Source: Streptococcus infantis
GTDB taxonomy: Bacteria > Bacillota > Bacilli > Lactobacillales > Streptococcaceae
Length of the DNA stretch: 64,000 nucleotides
NCBI RefSeq assembly: GCF_000960085.1
Contig: NZ_JYGT01000009.1
Span: 62,001 to 126,000 of the forward strand
Direction: 5' to 3'
Every line of letters begins with the position of its first letter. Position 1 is the first letter of the stretch. Below the pieces are notes generated by a model. That model was not told where the DNA came from. It did not search any database and saw only the letters and a list, made by a program, of their open reading frames with translations. The translations under genes and the position numbers were made by a program. Positions 47,008 to 56,819 of the stretch are shown one piece after another.

Positions 47008-47502
47008 TTAGTTGAGTTCTTTTGCAGCTGAAATAGCGGCTTCAAAGTCTGGTTCGCTGTTGATATTGTCTACGTATTCGACATAGCGGATGATATTATC
47101 AGTATCGAGAACAAAAACTGCGCGTGCAAGCAGATGCCATTCATTGATTAAGAGGGCATAATCGCGTCCAAAGGAGTGGTCGAAGTAGTCTGAGAGCATG
47201 ATGGCATTTTCAATTCCTTCAGCACCACACCAGCGTTTTTGAGCAAATGGAAGGTCCATTGATACTGTTAGGACTACAGTGTTGTCCAAGCTAGCCAGTT
47301 CTTCATTAAAGCGGCGAGTCTGAAGTGAGCAGATACCTGTATCGATAGAAGGGATAACACTCAAGATCTTTTTCTTGCCTTCAAAGTCAGCCAGTGTTTT
47401 TTGAGAGAGGTCAGTCGTTGTGAGAGAGAAATCAACTGCTTTGTCTCCTACTTGTAGTTGTTTTCCTGTGAAAGTTACAGGATTTCCAAGGAATGTAGTC
47501 AT
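47008..47502 (-). CDS. tpxD: Thiol peroxidase TpxD (PsaD)
   Basis: TpxD reduces hydrogen peroxide and organic peroxides, important in streptococci that make their own H2O2. The 164-residue atypical 2-Cys peroxiredoxin has the peroxidatic Cys in [15 protein letters not shown] (near residue 58) and the resolving Cys in KRWCGAEG (near 92). It lies downstream of psaBCA in the conserved order, with a weak terminator and its own promoter between. Confidence 0.94.
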   Translation of the reverse strand: MTTFLGNPVTFTGKQLQVGDKAVDFSLTTTDLSQKTLADFEGKKKILSVIPSIDTGICSLQTRRFNEELASLDNTVVLTVSMDLPFAQKRWCGAEGIENAIMLSDYFDHSFGRDYALLINEWHLLARAVFVLDTDNIIRYVEYVDNINSEPDFEAAISAAKELN

Positions 47503-47527
47503 AAGCTACTCCAATCTTTTTTCTTTC

Positions 47528-47557
47528 ATTCTACATTAAATGTTCAGACTTTTCCAA
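47528..47557 (-). promoter_or_regulatory. Candidate tpxD promoter
   Basis: On the minus strand TTGGAA (47557-47552), 18 bp, TAGAAT (47533-47528), 26 nt before the ATG. Confidence 0.45.
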
Positions 47558-47582
47558 TAGTTTGACTGAAAATTGATTAGAC

Positions 47583-47613
47583 AAAAACGCCAATTCAAGG
47601 AGAATGACGTTTT
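47583..47613 (-). terminator. Terminator after psaA
   Basis: Imperfect stem of AAAACG with CGTTTT arms and an inner ATTC/GAAT pairing; T run on the minus strand. May allow read-through to tpxD. Confidence 0.65.
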
Positions 47614-47620
47614 TAGAAAT

Positions 47621-48550
47621 TTATTTAGCCAATCCTTCAGCAATCTTTTCAAGATTGTATTTCATCATGTTGTAGTAGCTGTCGCCTTCTTTACCTTCTT
47701 CAGCGATAGAATCTGTAAAGATTTGAGCGTAGATTGGGATGTTTGTGTCTTTAGAAACTGTCTTCATTGGACGGTCGTCGACACTGGATTCAACAAATAG
47801 TGATGGAACTTTCATTTGGCGAAGTTTTTCAACCAAGGTCTTGATTTGGTCAGGAGTTCCTTCTTCTTCAGTATTGATTTCCCAAATATAGGCACTTGGG
47901 ACACCGTAGGCTTTAGAGAAGTATTTGAAGCATCCTTCACTGGTTACGATGAGTTTTTTCTCAGCAGGAATATTGTCGAATTTAGCTTTAGCTTCCTTGT
48001 CAAGTTTGTCTAGCTTATCAGTATATTCTTTGAGATTTTTTTCGTAAAATTCTTTGTTGCTAGGGTCTTTAGCGCTCAATTGTTTTGCGATGTTTTTAGC
48101 AAAGATGATCCCATTTTCAAGGTTGAGCCAAGCGTGTGGGTCTTCTTTGCCTTTTTCGTTTTGACCTTCAAGGTAGATAACATCAACGCCTTCGCTGACT
48201 GCAAAGTAGTCTTTGTTTTCAGTTTTCTTGGCATTTTCTACCAATTTTGTAAACCAAGCATTTCCACCTGTTTCAAGGTTGATACCGTTATAGAAAATCA
48301 AATCAGCTTGAGAAGTTTTCTTGACGTCTTCAGGTAGTGGTTCGTATTCGTGTGGGTCTTGACCAACAGGAACGATACTGTGAAGATCAATCTTGTCACC
48401 AGCAATATTTTTAGTAATATCAGCGATGATTGAGTTTGTGGCAACAACTTTTAGTTTTTGACCAGAAGCTGCATCTTTTTTTCCACTAGCACATGCTACA
48501 AGAGCAATGACGGAAAGAAAGAGAACGAGTAATGTACCTAATTTTTTCAT
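47621..48550 (-). CDS. psaA: Manganese ABC transporter substrate-binding lipoprotein PsaA
   Basis: PsaA captures Mn2+ outside the cell and hands it to PsaBC. The 309-residue protein has a signal peptide ending in the lipobox LVAC (Cys20). The metal ligands are all present: His in DPHEYEP (67), His in DPHAWLN (139), Glu in SEGCFKY (205) and Asp in [10 protein letters not shown] (280). The ATG at 48550 follows GGAGG by 5 nt and gives the family length; the in-frame start at 48562 would place extra residues before the signal peptide. Confidence 0.96.
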   Translation of the reverse strand: MKKLGTLLVLFLSVIALVACASGKKDAASGQKLKVVATNSIIADITKNIAGDKIDLHSIVPVGQDPHEYEPLPEDVKKTSQADLIFYNGINLETGGNAWFTKLVENAKKTENKDYFAVSEGVDVIYLEGQNEKGKEDPHAWLNLENGIIFAKNIAKQLSAKDPSNKEFYEKNLKEYTDKLDKLDKEAKAKFDNIPAEKKLIVTSEGCFKYFSKAYGVPSAYIWEINTEEEGTPDQIKTLVEKLRQMKVPSLFVESSVDDRPMKTVSKDTNIPIYAQIFTDSIAEEGKEGDSYYNMMKYNLEKIAEGLAK

Positions 48551-48581
48551 TAGATCCTCCAATTTATTGGGGCTTTGCCCC

Positions 48582-49430
48582 TTATTTTAACAAATGTTTA
48601 TTTTTCAGTTTCAAATATCGTTGTTTTGGAGCGATAAAGAAGCTAATGAGAAAGAAACTAGCAGCTGTAAGCACGATACTAGAACCTGCCGCAACGTTAA
48701 AGCTATAGCCGATAAAGAGTCCCAAAACTGAAGCTGTAGCTCCAAAGGTTGAGGAAAGGAAAATCATACTTTTCAGGCTATTAGCATACAGATAAGCAGT
48801 TGCGGCTGGGGTAATCAGCATGGCTACAATCAGGATAGTTCCGACACTTTGCATGGCTGTCACAGACACGAGAGTTAGGAGTACCATGAGTAAGTAGTGA
48901 TAGAAATTGACAGGCATTCCCATGGCTTTAGCCAAGAGTTCATCAAAGGACGTTATCAAGAGTTGCTTGAAGAAAATCCAGATTAACAAGAGAATGGCTG
49001 CCCCTACACCCATAGTAATAAACATATCTGTATCTTGAACAGCAAGAATATTACCAAAAAGGATATGGAAAAGGTCAGTTGAACTTTTAGCGACACTAAT
49101 CAAGATGATACCGAGGGCTAAGAAAGAAGAAAAGGTAATGCCGATGGCGGTATCGCTTTTGACAATCGAGTTTCCCTTGATGTAGGTAATGATGATAGCA
49201 GCTAGCAGTCCAAAGACAATGGCTCCGATAAAGAAGTCAATGCCCAAGATGAAGGAGAGGGCTACACCTGGTAAGACAGCATGTGAAATGGCATCTCCCA
49301 TGAGTGACATCCCACGTAGAATGATGAAACATCCTACAGCTCCAGCTACGACCCCGATAACAATAGCTGTTATCAAGGCATTTTGTAAGAAATGGAATTT
49401 TTGCAATCCATCGATAAATTCTGCAATCAT
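48582..49430 (-). CDS. psaC: Manganese ABC transporter permease PsaC
   Basis: Membrane channel of the Psa importer. The 282-residue protein is hydrophobic throughout with about eight or nine membrane segments. It has the ABC-3 family features [17 protein letters not shown] near residue 42 and [22 protein letters not shown] near 190. It overlaps psaB by 4 bp (ATGA type) and is followed by psaA after 31 bp, so psaB, psaC and psaA form one operon. Confidence 0.95.
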   Translation of the reverse strand: MIAEFIDGLQKFHFLQNALITAIVIGVVAGAVGCFIILRGMSLMGDAISHAVLPGVALSFILGIDFFIGAIVFGLLAAIIITYIKGNSIVKSDTAIGITFSSFLALGIILISVAKSSTDLFHILFGNILAVQDTDMFITMGVGAAILLLIWIFFKQLLITSFDELLAKAMGMPVNFYHYLLMVLLTLVSVTAMQSVGTILIVAMLITPAATAYLYANSLKSMIFLSSTFGATASVLGLFIGYSFNVAAGSSIVLTAASFFLISFFIAPKQRYLKLKNKHLLK

Positions 49431-50149
49431 AGGTCACCTCCATTGAAAAAGAGTCGATTACCGTAAGCTTCTTTGAGATTGGCTTGGGTAAAGGTTTCTT
49501 TGGTCGGACCAAAAGCAATCACTTCTCGATTGACAAGCAAGACTTGATCGAAGTAGTTGGGAACCTTGCTGAGGTCGTGGTGGACGATGAGAACCGTCTT
49601 CCCAGCTTTTTTCAGATCTCTCAGCGTATTCATGATGATTTCCTCACTGACTGAGTCAATCCCAACAAAGGGTTCATCTAAGAGGATATAGTCGGCTTCC
49701 TGCACCAAACATCTGGCAATCAAGACCCGCTGGAACTGACCTCCAGACAGTTGACTGATTTGACGTTCAGCGTAGTCAGCTAGGTCGACGATTTCAAGGG
49801 CCTCTTGCACTTTCTTCCAATGTTTAGCATTTAAACTTCGAAAGAGAGGAATAGAGGGAAATAGTCCTAACGAGACGCATTCCTTGACCTTGATGGGAAA
49901 GTTGTAGTCAATATGAATTTTTTGCTCGACATAGGCAACTCGATGTAAGGATTTTTTAACTTCCTTGTCATCGAGAAATGCCTGACCTTGATGTGGGATA
50001 ATTCCCAGCATACCTTTTAATAATGTTGATTTCCCAGCGCCGTTTGGACCGATGATTCCGGTAATCGTTGGTCCTTGGAGCACTAGTGAAATATCCTTTA
50101 GTGCCAACGTTTCTTTGTAAGAGACACTGAGGTTTTCGATACGTATCAT
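49427..50149 (-). CDS. psaB: Manganese ABC transporter ATPase PsaB
   Basis: ATPase of the Psa Mn2+ importer and first gene of the operon. The 240-residue protein has Walker [10 protein letters not shown], signature LSGGQFQR, Walker [13 protein letters not shown] and the switch His in VHHDLSK. The ribosome site AGGAGG is 11 nt from the ATG, slightly far. The promoter overlaps a PsaR-type operator. Confidence 0.95.
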   Translation of the reverse strand: MIRIENLSVSYKETLALKDISLVLQGPTITGIIGPNGAGKSTLLKGMLGIIPHQGQAFLDDKEVKKSLHRVAYVEQKIHIDYNFPIKVKECVSLGLFPSIPLFRSLNAKHWKKVQEALEIVDLADYAERQISQLSGGQFQRVLIARCLVQEADYILLDEPFVGIDSVSEEIIMNTLRDLKKAGKTVLIVHHDLSKVPNYFDQVLLVNREVIAFGPTKETFTQANLKEAYGNRLFFNGGDL

Positions 50150-50173
50150 ACAGTTGTATTCCTCCTGGATTTT

Positions 50174-50207
50174 AATATACCTTAATTTTATTTTTAAGTC
50201 AAGTTAA
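50174..50207 (-). promoter_or_regulatory. psaBCA promoter overlapped by a PsaR-type operator
   Basis: On the minus strand TTGACT (50202-50197), 17 bp, TATATT (50179-50174). The -35 is embedded in TTAACTTGACTTAA (plus-strand 50194-50207), which has TTAA at both ends and agrees with the PsaR box I recall from pneumococcus. Mn2+-PsaR bound here would block the promoter. Confidence 0.75.
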
Positions 50208-50328
50208 TTTTGGTAAAAATTTAAAATATTAATAATGAAATCAAATAGGAGGAGACGGCATTTTTAATTGCATTCCCAAGGGAATTTTGCTAAGCTAGGA
50301 ATAAGTGAAAAATGAAAGCGAGAACAAG

Positions 50329-52221
50329 ATGACACGTTATCAAGATGATTTTTATGACGCTATAAATGGTGAGTGGGAAAAGACTGCAGTCATTCCAGCT
50401 GATAAATCAAGAACGGGTGGTTTTATCGACCTTGACGAAGAAATCGAAGAGTTGATGCTAACGACAACTGATAAGTGGTTGGCTGGAGAAGATGTTCCTG
50501 AAGATCCTATCCTAGCAAACTTTGTCAAATACCATCGTATGGTGAGAGATTTCGACAAGCGAGAAGCTGATGGGATCGAGCCAGTCCTTCCTTTGCTCAA
50601 GGAATACCAAGATTTGGAAAGTTTTGAGGACTTCGCAAGCAAATTAGCAGAGTTTGAATTAGCTGGCAAACCAAACTTCCTTCCATTTGGTGTATCACCA
50701 GACTTTATGGATGCTAGAACCAATGTTCTCTGGGCTAGTGCTCCAGGAACAATCTTGCCTGACACAACCTACTATGCGGAAGACCATCCACAGCGCGAGG
50801 AATTATTGAACCTTTGGAAAGAAAGTACTGCTAATCTCCTCAAAGCCTATAACTTCTCAGATGAAGAAATCGAAGATCTTTTAGAGAAACGATTGAAGTT
50901 GGACCGTCGTATCGCATCTGTCGTACTTTCAAACGAAGAGAGTTCAGAATATGCTAAACTTTACCATCCATATTCTTATGAAGATTTCAAGAAGTTTGCG
51001 CCTGCATTACCTCTCGACGACTTCTTCCAAGCTGTAATTGGACAAACTCCAGATAAGGTTATCGTAGATGAAGAACGTTTCTGGCAAGCAGCAGAGCAAT
51101 TCTATAGTGAAGAAGCTTGGCCTTTACTCAAGGCAAGCTTGATCTTGAGTGTGGTCAATCTTTCAACAAGCTATTTGACAGATGAGATTCGCATTTTGTC
51201 AGGTGCTTATGGCCGTGCCCTTTCAGGAGTTCCAGAAGCCCAAGACAAGCGCAAGGCTGCTTACCACTTAGCCCAAGGACCATTCAAACAAGCGCTCGGT
51301 CTTTGGTATGCACATGAAAAATTCTCTCCAGAAGCCAAGGCGGATGTAGAGAAAAAAGTGGCAACTATGATTGATGTTTATAAGGAACGCTTGGCTAAGA
51401 ATGACTGGTTGACTCCTGAAACGCGAGAAAAAGCCATCGTCAAACTCAATGTCATCAAGCCTTATATCGGTTATCCAGAAGAATTACCAGCTCGCTACAA
51501 GGATAAAGTAGTAGACGAAAACGCTAGTCTCTTTGAGAATGCCCTAGCCTTTGCGCGTGTGGAAATCAAACACAGTTGGAGCAAGTGGAACCAGCCAGTT
51601 GACTACAAAGAGTGGGGCATGCCTGCTCATATGGTTAATGCCTACTACAATCCACAAAAGAACTTGATTGTCTTCCCAGCGGCTATCTTACAGGCTCCAT
51701 TCTATGACTTGCATCAGTCATCTTCTGCCAACTATGGTGGTATCGGAGCAGTTATCGCCCATGAAATATCTCATGCCTTTGATACAAATGGTGCGTCCTT
51801 TGATGAAAATGGTAGTCTCAAGGATTGGTGGACAGAGAGCGATTATGCTGCCTTTAAAGAGAAAACGCAGAAAGTTATCGACCAGTTTGACGGTCAAGAA
51901 TCTTACGGCGCAACCATTAACGGTAAATTAACCGTATCCGAAAACGTTGCGGACTTAGGTGGAATTGCTGCAGCTCTAGAAGCTGCTAAGAGAGAACCAG
52001 ACTTTTCAGCTGAAGAATTCTTCAACAACTTTGCGCGTATCTGGCGTATGAAAGGTCGCCCAGAGTTAATGAAACTTATGGCTAGCGTTGATGTGCACGC
52101 GCCAGCTAAACTACGTGTCAATGTCCAAGTACCAAACTTTGATGACTTCTTTACAACCTATGATGTCAAAGAAGGCGACGGTATGTGGCGTGCACCAGAA
52201 GACCGTGTGATTATTTGGTAA
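50329..52221 (+). CDS. pepO: Endopeptidase O (M13 neprilysin family)
   Basis: PepO is a zinc endopeptidase that in pneumococcus is also found at the surface, where it binds host plasminogen and fibronectin. The 630-residue protein has the M13 fold: long helical N-terminal region, IAHEISHAFDTNG near residue 480 with the HExxH zinc site, and ENVADLGG with the third ligand region. There is no signal peptide. ATG 50329 gives the pneumococcal length; the GTG at 50305 is a possible alternative because AGGA lies 4 nt before it, whereas the site before the ATG is weak. Confidence 0.93.
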   Translation: MTRYQDDFYDAINGEWEKTAVIPADKSRTGGFIDLDEEIEELMLTTTDKWLAGEDVPEDPILANFVKYHRMVRDFDKREADGIEPVLPLLKEYQDLESFEDFASKLAEFELAGKPNFLPFGVSPDFMDARTNVLWASAPGTILPDTTYYAEDHPQREELLNLWKESTANLLKAYNFSDEEIEDLLEKRLKLDRRIASVVLSNEESSEYAKLYHPYSYEDFKKFAPALPLDDFFQAVIGQTPDKVIVDEERFWQAAEQFYSEEAWPLLKASLILSVVNLSTSYLTDEIRILSGAYGRALSGVPEAQDKRKAAYHLAQGPFKQALGLWYAHEKFSPEAKADVEKKVATMIDVYKERLAKNDWLTPETREKAIVKLNVIKPYIGYPEELPARYKDKVVDENASLFENALAFARVEIKHSWSKWNQPVDYKEWGMPAHMVNAYYNPQKNLIVFPAAILQAPFYDLHQSSSANYGGIGAVIAHEISHAFDTNGASFDENGSLKDWWTESDYAAFKEKTQKVIDQFDGQESYGATINGKLTVSENVADLGGIAAALEAAKREPDFSAEEFFNNFARIWRMKGRPELMKLMASVDVHAPAKLRVNVQVPNFDDFFTTYDVKEGDGMWRAPEDRVIIW

Positions 52222-52309
52222 AGTAAGTCCTTAACCAAGTATCATCTTGGGATTAATGATTCATTTTTAAAGTTTATCCATTTGATAATACAATACTACC
52301 GAGGTTAAC

Positions 52310-53074
52310 ATGAAGAAATTTTTAATGATGCTTTCAGCTATTCTTTCGATTTCAGTTTTGGCATCTTGTGGTCTCAATAAAAATAATAGCAATACAGAAC
52401 CTTCGTCTGCACTATCATCTGTATCCGAAGACGACAAGACTAGTGCATCAACAGAAGCAAAGACTGAGAATACTAGTGACTCTTCGACCAAGGCGTCACA
52501 ATCGACTGCTGAAAATAAGAAGGAAACTGGACCAGATTTGTATAAAGAAGTGATTGAACGTTATACTCACTATACAGATCTTTTACATCAAGGGAATAGA
52601 GAAGATTTCGAAGAGGAAATCAAACAAAATGATATTGCTTCAGAGGAATATGGTCTGATCTTTTCACGAATGGATTATCAAAATGCACCAGACTTTAAAT
52701 ATGCTCTTGTTGATTTGAATAAGGATGGTCAAGACGAGTTGCTTATTGGGTATGAAAAAGTTGTTTCAGCCATTTACTATTTGGACAATCAAAAACCTAG
52801 TTTACTTCACACTGCTTATGTCCCTTCTGCAGGAGGTTTTCGTTCAGGATTTGTCATTTACGAAAATGGTCAAGTCTGTTATGCAGACTGGCATTCAACC
52901 CATCCAGAAATGAACCTGGCTCTATATTCGTTTGATAAAAAAGGAGTGCAGAAGGTTAAAGAAGCGACTCTTCAAATTGGTGGCAATGAGAAAGCAGAGC
53001 AAGTTTTAGATATTTCTTCTGAAAAGCTTGATTTGGCTAACATCGACTGGAAAGAATTAAATCCCGCCAATTAG
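52310..53074 (+). CDS. Putative lipoprotein with calcium-loop-like motif
   Basis: Unrecognised 254-residue protein. It has a lipoprotein signal peptide (MKKFLMMLSAILSISVLASC, lipobox LASC with Cys20), so it should be anchored outside the membrane. A Ser/Thr/Lys/Glu-rich linker follows (about 21-75), then a globular domain. Residues 134-143 read DLNKDGQDEL, like the Asp-rich calcium loops of EF-hand or VCBS repeats. GAGGTTAAC precedes the ATG. It stands alone between pepO and a terminator. Function unknown. Confidence 0.82.
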   Translation: MKKFLMMLSAILSISVLASCGLNKNNSNTEPSSALSSVSEDDKTSASTEAKTENTSDSSTKASQSTAENKKETGPDLYKEVIERYTHYTDLLHQGNREDFEEEIKQNDIASEEYGLIFSRMDYQNAPDFKYALVDLNKDGQDELLIGYEKVVSAIYYLDNQKPSLLHTAYVPSAGGFRSGFVIYENGQVCYADWHSTHPEMNLALYSFDKKGVQKVKEATLQIGGNEKAEQVLDISSEKLDLANIDWKELNPAN

Positions 53075-53141
53075 TTTTGAATTATTTTTCTAGTCAATTT
53101 TGATTCTACCGAGCAAGTAATGATGTAAAAATTGAAGCTAC

Positions 53142-53172
53142 AAAAAACCAAGGATGTTTGTCCTTGGTTTTT
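53142..53172. terminator. Terminator between the lipoprotein gene and the MBL hydrolase gene
   Basis: AAAAACCAAGGA, TGTTTG loop, TCCTTGGTTTTT; usable in both directions. Confidence 0.92.
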
Positions 53173-53177
53173 ATATT

Positions 53178-53807
53178 TTAGAAAAATGGATTAAATACTT
53201 TTTCGTGAGAAATGGTCGTAGCTGGACCATGTCCTGGATAGACATCGTAGTTTGGGAGAGTGAAGAGCTGGGTTTGGATACTATGAAGGAGTTGTTCCAT
53301 ACTACCTGTAGGTAGATCTGTTCGGCCAATAGTTTCACGGAAAAGAGCATCACCCGTTAAGACTAGTTGGGCATCCGGAAAGACAAAGGATACTCCACCG
53401 ATAGAGTGACCTGGAGTTGGGAGTACTGTAAAACGAAACTCCTCAATTTGATATTCTTCATGAAAGACAAAGGTCTGTTCAGCTGGTCTACATACGACGT
53501 CTGCCATATCATCATGACGAGGGAGACCTGAGAGATTGTCAACAGGAGTATAGAGCCAAGATTCTTCGCTTTCTGCCACATATACTGGAGGATTTCCAAA
53601 AGTATTTCTGACCAAGTCCAGACTCAAGATATGATCGTAGTGAGTATGGGTCAATAGAATCGCACAGACTGGCTTGTTGATTTTCTCGATAGTCTTGCGA
53701 ATGGCCTCCCAATGGCTACCTGGATCGACTACAATCAGGTGTTGGTCTCCTTCGAGATAATAAGTGTTTTCATAGGCAACAGGATTTACGGTTTTATGGA
53801 TTTTCAT
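53178..53807 (-). CDS. Metallo-beta-lactamase-fold hydrolase (glyoxalase II-like)
   Basis: This 209-residue cytoplasmic protein has the MBL motif THTHYDH near residue 58, VLPTPGHSIGGVSF, LTGDALF with the bridging Asp, and YPGHGPATT near the end, the full set of glyoxalase II-like metal ligands. The substrate is not clear from sequence. The start is moved to the ATG at 53807 (MKIHKTVNPVAYENTYYL) because GAGG lies 8 nt upstream; the open frame continues upstream for 23 codons without a ribosome site. Confidence 0.88.
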   Translation of the reverse strand: MKIHKTVNPVAYENTYYLEGDQHLIVVDPGSHWEAIRKTIEKINKPVCAILLTHTHYDHILSLDLVRNTFGNPPVYVAESEESWLYTPVDNLSGLPRHDDMADVVCRPAEQTFVFHEEYQIEEFRFTVLPTPGHSIGGVSFVFPDAQLVLTGDALFRETIGRTDLPTGSMEQLLHSIQTQLFTLPNYDVYPGHGPATTISHEKVFNPFF

Positions 53808-53877
53808 AGGATTTCCTCTTTCAAAGAATTTACAGTTTCTAGTATAACACAGAAGGACAAAATAAGGAATCAACAAG

Positions 53878-53906
53878 AAAGTCCCTCCACAAAGGAAAGG
53901 ACTTTT
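53878..53906 (-). terminator. Weak terminator after the DUF2974 gene
   Basis: AAAGTCC and GGACTTT arms with an A/C-rich interior; short T stretch on the minus strand. Confidence 0.5.
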
Positions 53907-53912
53907 AACTTT

Positions 53913-54989
53913 TTAAAAATGATTTTTCCAGGCTTGGAAGCGTGCATCTAGTAGGAGTTGTGTCAGGTTTCTTAAGACTTCAACTTGCTCGGGCTCTAGA
54001 GTTTGCGCCTGGGAAACTAGTTGACGAATGTGCTCGATGGCATTTTTAGAAGATAATTCATTAATGGAGCTAATTCCAGACTCTAGGATAGTTCCAAAGA
54101 AGAGATCAAAATAAAGTTCTAATTCCTCATCGGGAACACTATCCACCCATTCTTTAAGAGTGTCTTTGATTTGTAGACTTTCGCTACTGATTGCCTCTAG
54201 TTGGACAAAGTGGTGTCCTTCAGTTAGCCAGCTGAAAGTATTGTGTTGAGCGATGCCACCGAGAGCCGTAGATTTGACGACTGTAGGAGTATCAGGAACT
54301 TCCAGCATCATGCCAATGACAGAACCTTGTGGGACGAAACGATGAATTTTTGGAATCACTTCCTGATAGCCTGTGGTTTCAGTCAGTTCAGCTTGGAGGC
54401 CAGGGGCATCATAGGTATAAACTGCGGATATTTTTTCTTGCAACTCAGGTTGGATTTGACTAGCAGCGTAGACGGCTAGATTCCCGCCTTTAGAATGTCC
54501 AGCAACCATCACTTTCTGTTTTGGATGTTGGGTAAAGAAATCTTCCAAATACTCAAGAGCATGCTTTTGGGCAGGGATTTCCTTCATGTAGGTCATGTGG
54601 AAATCTTCCTTCCAGCCAATAATACTGTCGTCTGTGCCACGAAAGACAATGAGATAAGTATCTAGGTTCAGACGATAGGTCATAGCAGCGAACTGTTTCT
54701 GTTGCTCGGTATCAATTTCGTTAATAAAGTTTGATAGCTTGCTATTTTTAAAACGTTTGTGTTGGGCAAGCTGGTCTAAAAGTTGCAGACGTTCTTTATT
54801 AGTCAACATGGTGCTTTCTCGAGGAACACGGATTGCGACATCGCTTAAACGATTGACAGGCTGGTCCAATAGGTTATCAAAAGGTAGATAAGTCAGCTCT
54901 GTAAAAGCAAGTATATCTAGTTCATTTAAGGGAAGATCATAAAAAGAATCGTATTGAACATCAGTTAGGTAGTCAAAAATATTGGCCAT
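53913..54989 (-). CDS. DUF2974 (lipase-like alpha/beta hydrolase) protein
   Basis: This 358-residue protein has a lipase-type nucleophile elbow, VAGHSKGGNLAVYAAS near residue 165, and DTYLIVFRGTDDS near 110, which supplies the usual oxyanion-hole region. It fits the DUF2974 family common in streptococci and clostridia, whose substrate is unknown. It has no signal peptide. The start is ATG 54989 (MANIFDYLTDVQYDSFYDLP), 5 nt after AAAGGAG; the in-frame ATG at 55016 lies before that ribosome site. It is divergent from the response regulator gene. Confidence 0.85.
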   Translation of the reverse strand: MANIFDYLTDVQYDSFYDLPLNELDILAFTELTYLPFDNLLDQPVNRLSDVAIRVPRESTMLTNKERLQLLDQLAQHKRFKNSKLSNFINEIDTEQQKQFAAMTYRLNLDTYLIVFRGTDDSIIGWKEDFHMTYMKEIPAQKHALEYLEDFFTQHPKQKVMVAGHSKGGNLAVYAASQIQPELQEKISAVYTYDAPGLQAELTETTGYQEVIPKIHRFVPQGSVIGMMLEVPDTPTVVKSTALGGIAQHNTFSWLTEGHHFVQLEAISSESLQIKDTLKEWVDSVPDEELELYFDLFFGTILESGISSINELSSKNAIEHIRQLVSQAQTLEPEQVEVLRNLTQLLLDARFQAWKNHF

Positions 54990-55084
54990 GGAAACTCCTT
55001 TCTTAACTTTTATCATATCAGATTTGCATCAATTTCGCTAGTAGTGAGAAGAATTTTGCTATAATATAAAAAAAGGAGGAGCAG

Positions 55085-55762
55085 ATGCACAAGATTTTAC
55101 TAGTAGAAGATGATCCGGTAATCCGTCAACAAGTTGGGAAAATGCTCTCCGAATGGGGTTTTGAAGTAGTCATGGTAGAAGACTTTATGGAAGTTCTAAC
55201 GCTATTTGTTCAGTCTGAGCCACATCTGGTTCTTATGGATATTGGTCTTCCCTTGTTTAATGGCTATCATTGGTGCCAGGAAATTCGCAAGATTTCAAAA
55301 GTTCCTATTATGTTTCTGTCCTCCAGAGACCAGACTATGGACATCGTGATGGCTATTAATATGGGAGCAGATGATTTCGTGACCAAGCCATTTGATCAGC
55401 AGGTCCTCTTAGCCAAGGTACAGGGATTATTGCGTCGTTCTTATGAGTTTGGGCGGGATGAGAGTCTATTTGAATATGCAGGAGTTATCCTCAATACCAA
55501 GTCTATGGATGTGCATGTTAATGGCAAAGCTATCAGTTTAACCAAGAATGAATTTCAGATTTTACGTGTCTTATTTGAGCATGCGGGAAATATCGTAGCG
55601 CGTGACGATTTGATGAGGGAGCTCTGGAATAGTGACTTTTTTATCGATGATAATACCTTGTCCGTAAACGTCGCCCGCTTGCGTAAGAAATTGGAAGAAG
55701 AAGGTTTGATTGGTTTTATTGAAACCAAGAAAGGAATAGGGTACGGATTGAAACATGCTTGA
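55085..55762 (+). CDS. BceR-like response regulator (OmpR family)
   Basis: This 225-residue regulator should control the transporter genes that follow, in answer to a cell-wall-active peptide antibiotic. The receiver domain has the acidic pair in VEDDP, the phosphorylated Asp in LMDIGLP near residue 52 and the Lys in TKPFD. The C-terminal winged helix from about 130 has LTKNEFQILRVLFEHAGNIV and the final VARLRKKLEE-GIGYGLK block. Its stop overlaps the kinase start by 8 bp. The kinase is an intramembrane sensor, as in Bce systems. Confidence 0.92.
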   Translation: MHKILLVEDDPVIRQQVGKMLSEWGFEVVMVEDFMEVLTLFVQSEPHLVLMDIGLPLFNGYHWCQEIRKISKVPIMFLSSRDQTMDIVMAINMGADDFVTKPFDQQVLLAKVQGLLRRSYEFGRDESLFEYAGVILNTKSMDVHVNGKAISLTKNEFQILRVLFEHAGNIVARDDLMRELWNSDFFIDDNTLSVNVARLRKKLEEEGLIGFIETKKGIGYGLKHA

Positions 55763-56729
55763 TTTCAAAAGTTTTTTTCTAGCTTATATCCGTTCACGCA
55801 GCCGTTTTTTCGTGTTTATTCTCTTACTTACAGGTTTACTTTTTCTCTTTGAGGTCTTATTTGATAACCAAGTGCCTTACTTTAACTATTTCTTCTTTCT
55901 ATCTACCTTTTTGACACTTCTGTTTTTGGTCTATGATTTCTTGATAGAATTGCAACGCTATCGTAAGGAATTGTTTTACGGAAAAAGAGAAGCCAAGTCA
56001 CCAATGGAGGCACTACTAACTGAAAAATTAGAGAAAAGTGAAGAGGAACTCTATCAAAAAAAATCAGATGCGGAAAACCGCTATAATAATTTGGTGGATT
56101 ACTATACACTCTGGGTTCATCAGATAAAAACTCCAATTGCGGCCAGTAAACTCCTCGTGAGCGAGGTGGCAGATCGCCAATTGAAGCAACAGCTAGAACA
56201 GGAGATTTTTAAGATTGATTCCTACACCAACCTCGTTCTCCAATACCTACGCTTAGAGAGCTTCCATGATGATCTGGTGTTGAAGAAAGAAAATGTGGAG
56301 GATTTGGTCAAGGAAGTTATTCGCAAATATGCCATTTTCTTTATCCAGAAAGGATTAAGTGTTAATCTGCATGACTTGGATAGAAGCATTGTGACGGATA
56401 AAAAATGGTTGCTAGTAGTCATTGAACAAATCCTTTCAAATAGCCTCAAATACACAAATGAAGGTGGAATTGAGATCTATATGGAAGATCAAGAACTTTG
56501 CATCAAAGATACTGGTATTGGCATTAAAAACAGTGATCAATTGCGAGTTTTTGAACGCGGATTTTCAGGCTACAATGGTCGCATGACCCAGCAGTCATCT
56601 GGACTTGGGCTCTACCTGACCCAAAAAATTAGCCAAGAATTAGGACATCAAATCCGTATCGAATCTGAACTTGGTCAAGGGACGACTGTGCGCATTAAGT
56701 TTTCAGAAGTAAACCTACTGATTGAGTGA
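55755..56729 (+). CDS. BceS-like intramembrane-sensing histidine kinase
   Basis: This 324-residue kinase has two membrane helices (about 14-35 and 40-60) with only a few residues between, so it lacks an external sensor domain; kinases of this type read the state of a Bce transporter. The H-box is WVHQIKTPIAASKLL near 120, the N-box EQILSNSLKYTNEG, G1 DTGIGI and G2 GLGLYL. It overlaps the regulator gene by 8 bp. Transporter genes follow 327 bp later, completing a Bce-type resistance module. Confidence 0.92.
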   Translation: MLDFKSFFLAYIRSRSRFFVFILLLTGLLFLFEVLFDNQVPYFNYFFFLSTFLTLLFLVYDFLIELQRYRKELFYGKREAKSPMEALLTEKLEKSEEELYQKKSDAENRYNNLVDYYTLWVHQIKTPIAASKLLVSEVADRQLKQQLEQEIFKIDSYTNLVLQYLRLESFHDDLVLKKENVEDLVKEVIRKYAIFFIQKGLSVNLHDLDRSIVTDKKWLLVVIEQILSNSLKYTNEGGIEIYMEDQELCIKDTGIGIKNSDQLRVFERGFSGYNGRMTQQSSGLGLYLTQKISQELGHQIRIESELGQGTTVRIKFSEVNLLIE

Positions 56730-56740
56730 AAAGAATTACT

Positions 56741-56774
56741 AAGAGCTTGGAAGAATCCTTTCAGGCTCTTCTTT
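56741..56774 (+). terminator. Weak terminator after the kinase gene
   Basis: AAGAGC (56742-56747) pairs with GCTCTT (56765-56770), with a pyrimidine-rich tail. Short stem, so uncertain. Confidence 0.5.
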
Positions 56775-56819
56775 AGACCTTGTTATGGTAAGAAAGCAGG
56801 CTTCAATCAGATAAAAAAT

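Noticed and set aside
50245..50328. Strong AGGAGGAG sequence suggesting a small gene before pepO
   Set aside because: No start codon at a suitable distance and no conserved-looking frame follows it.
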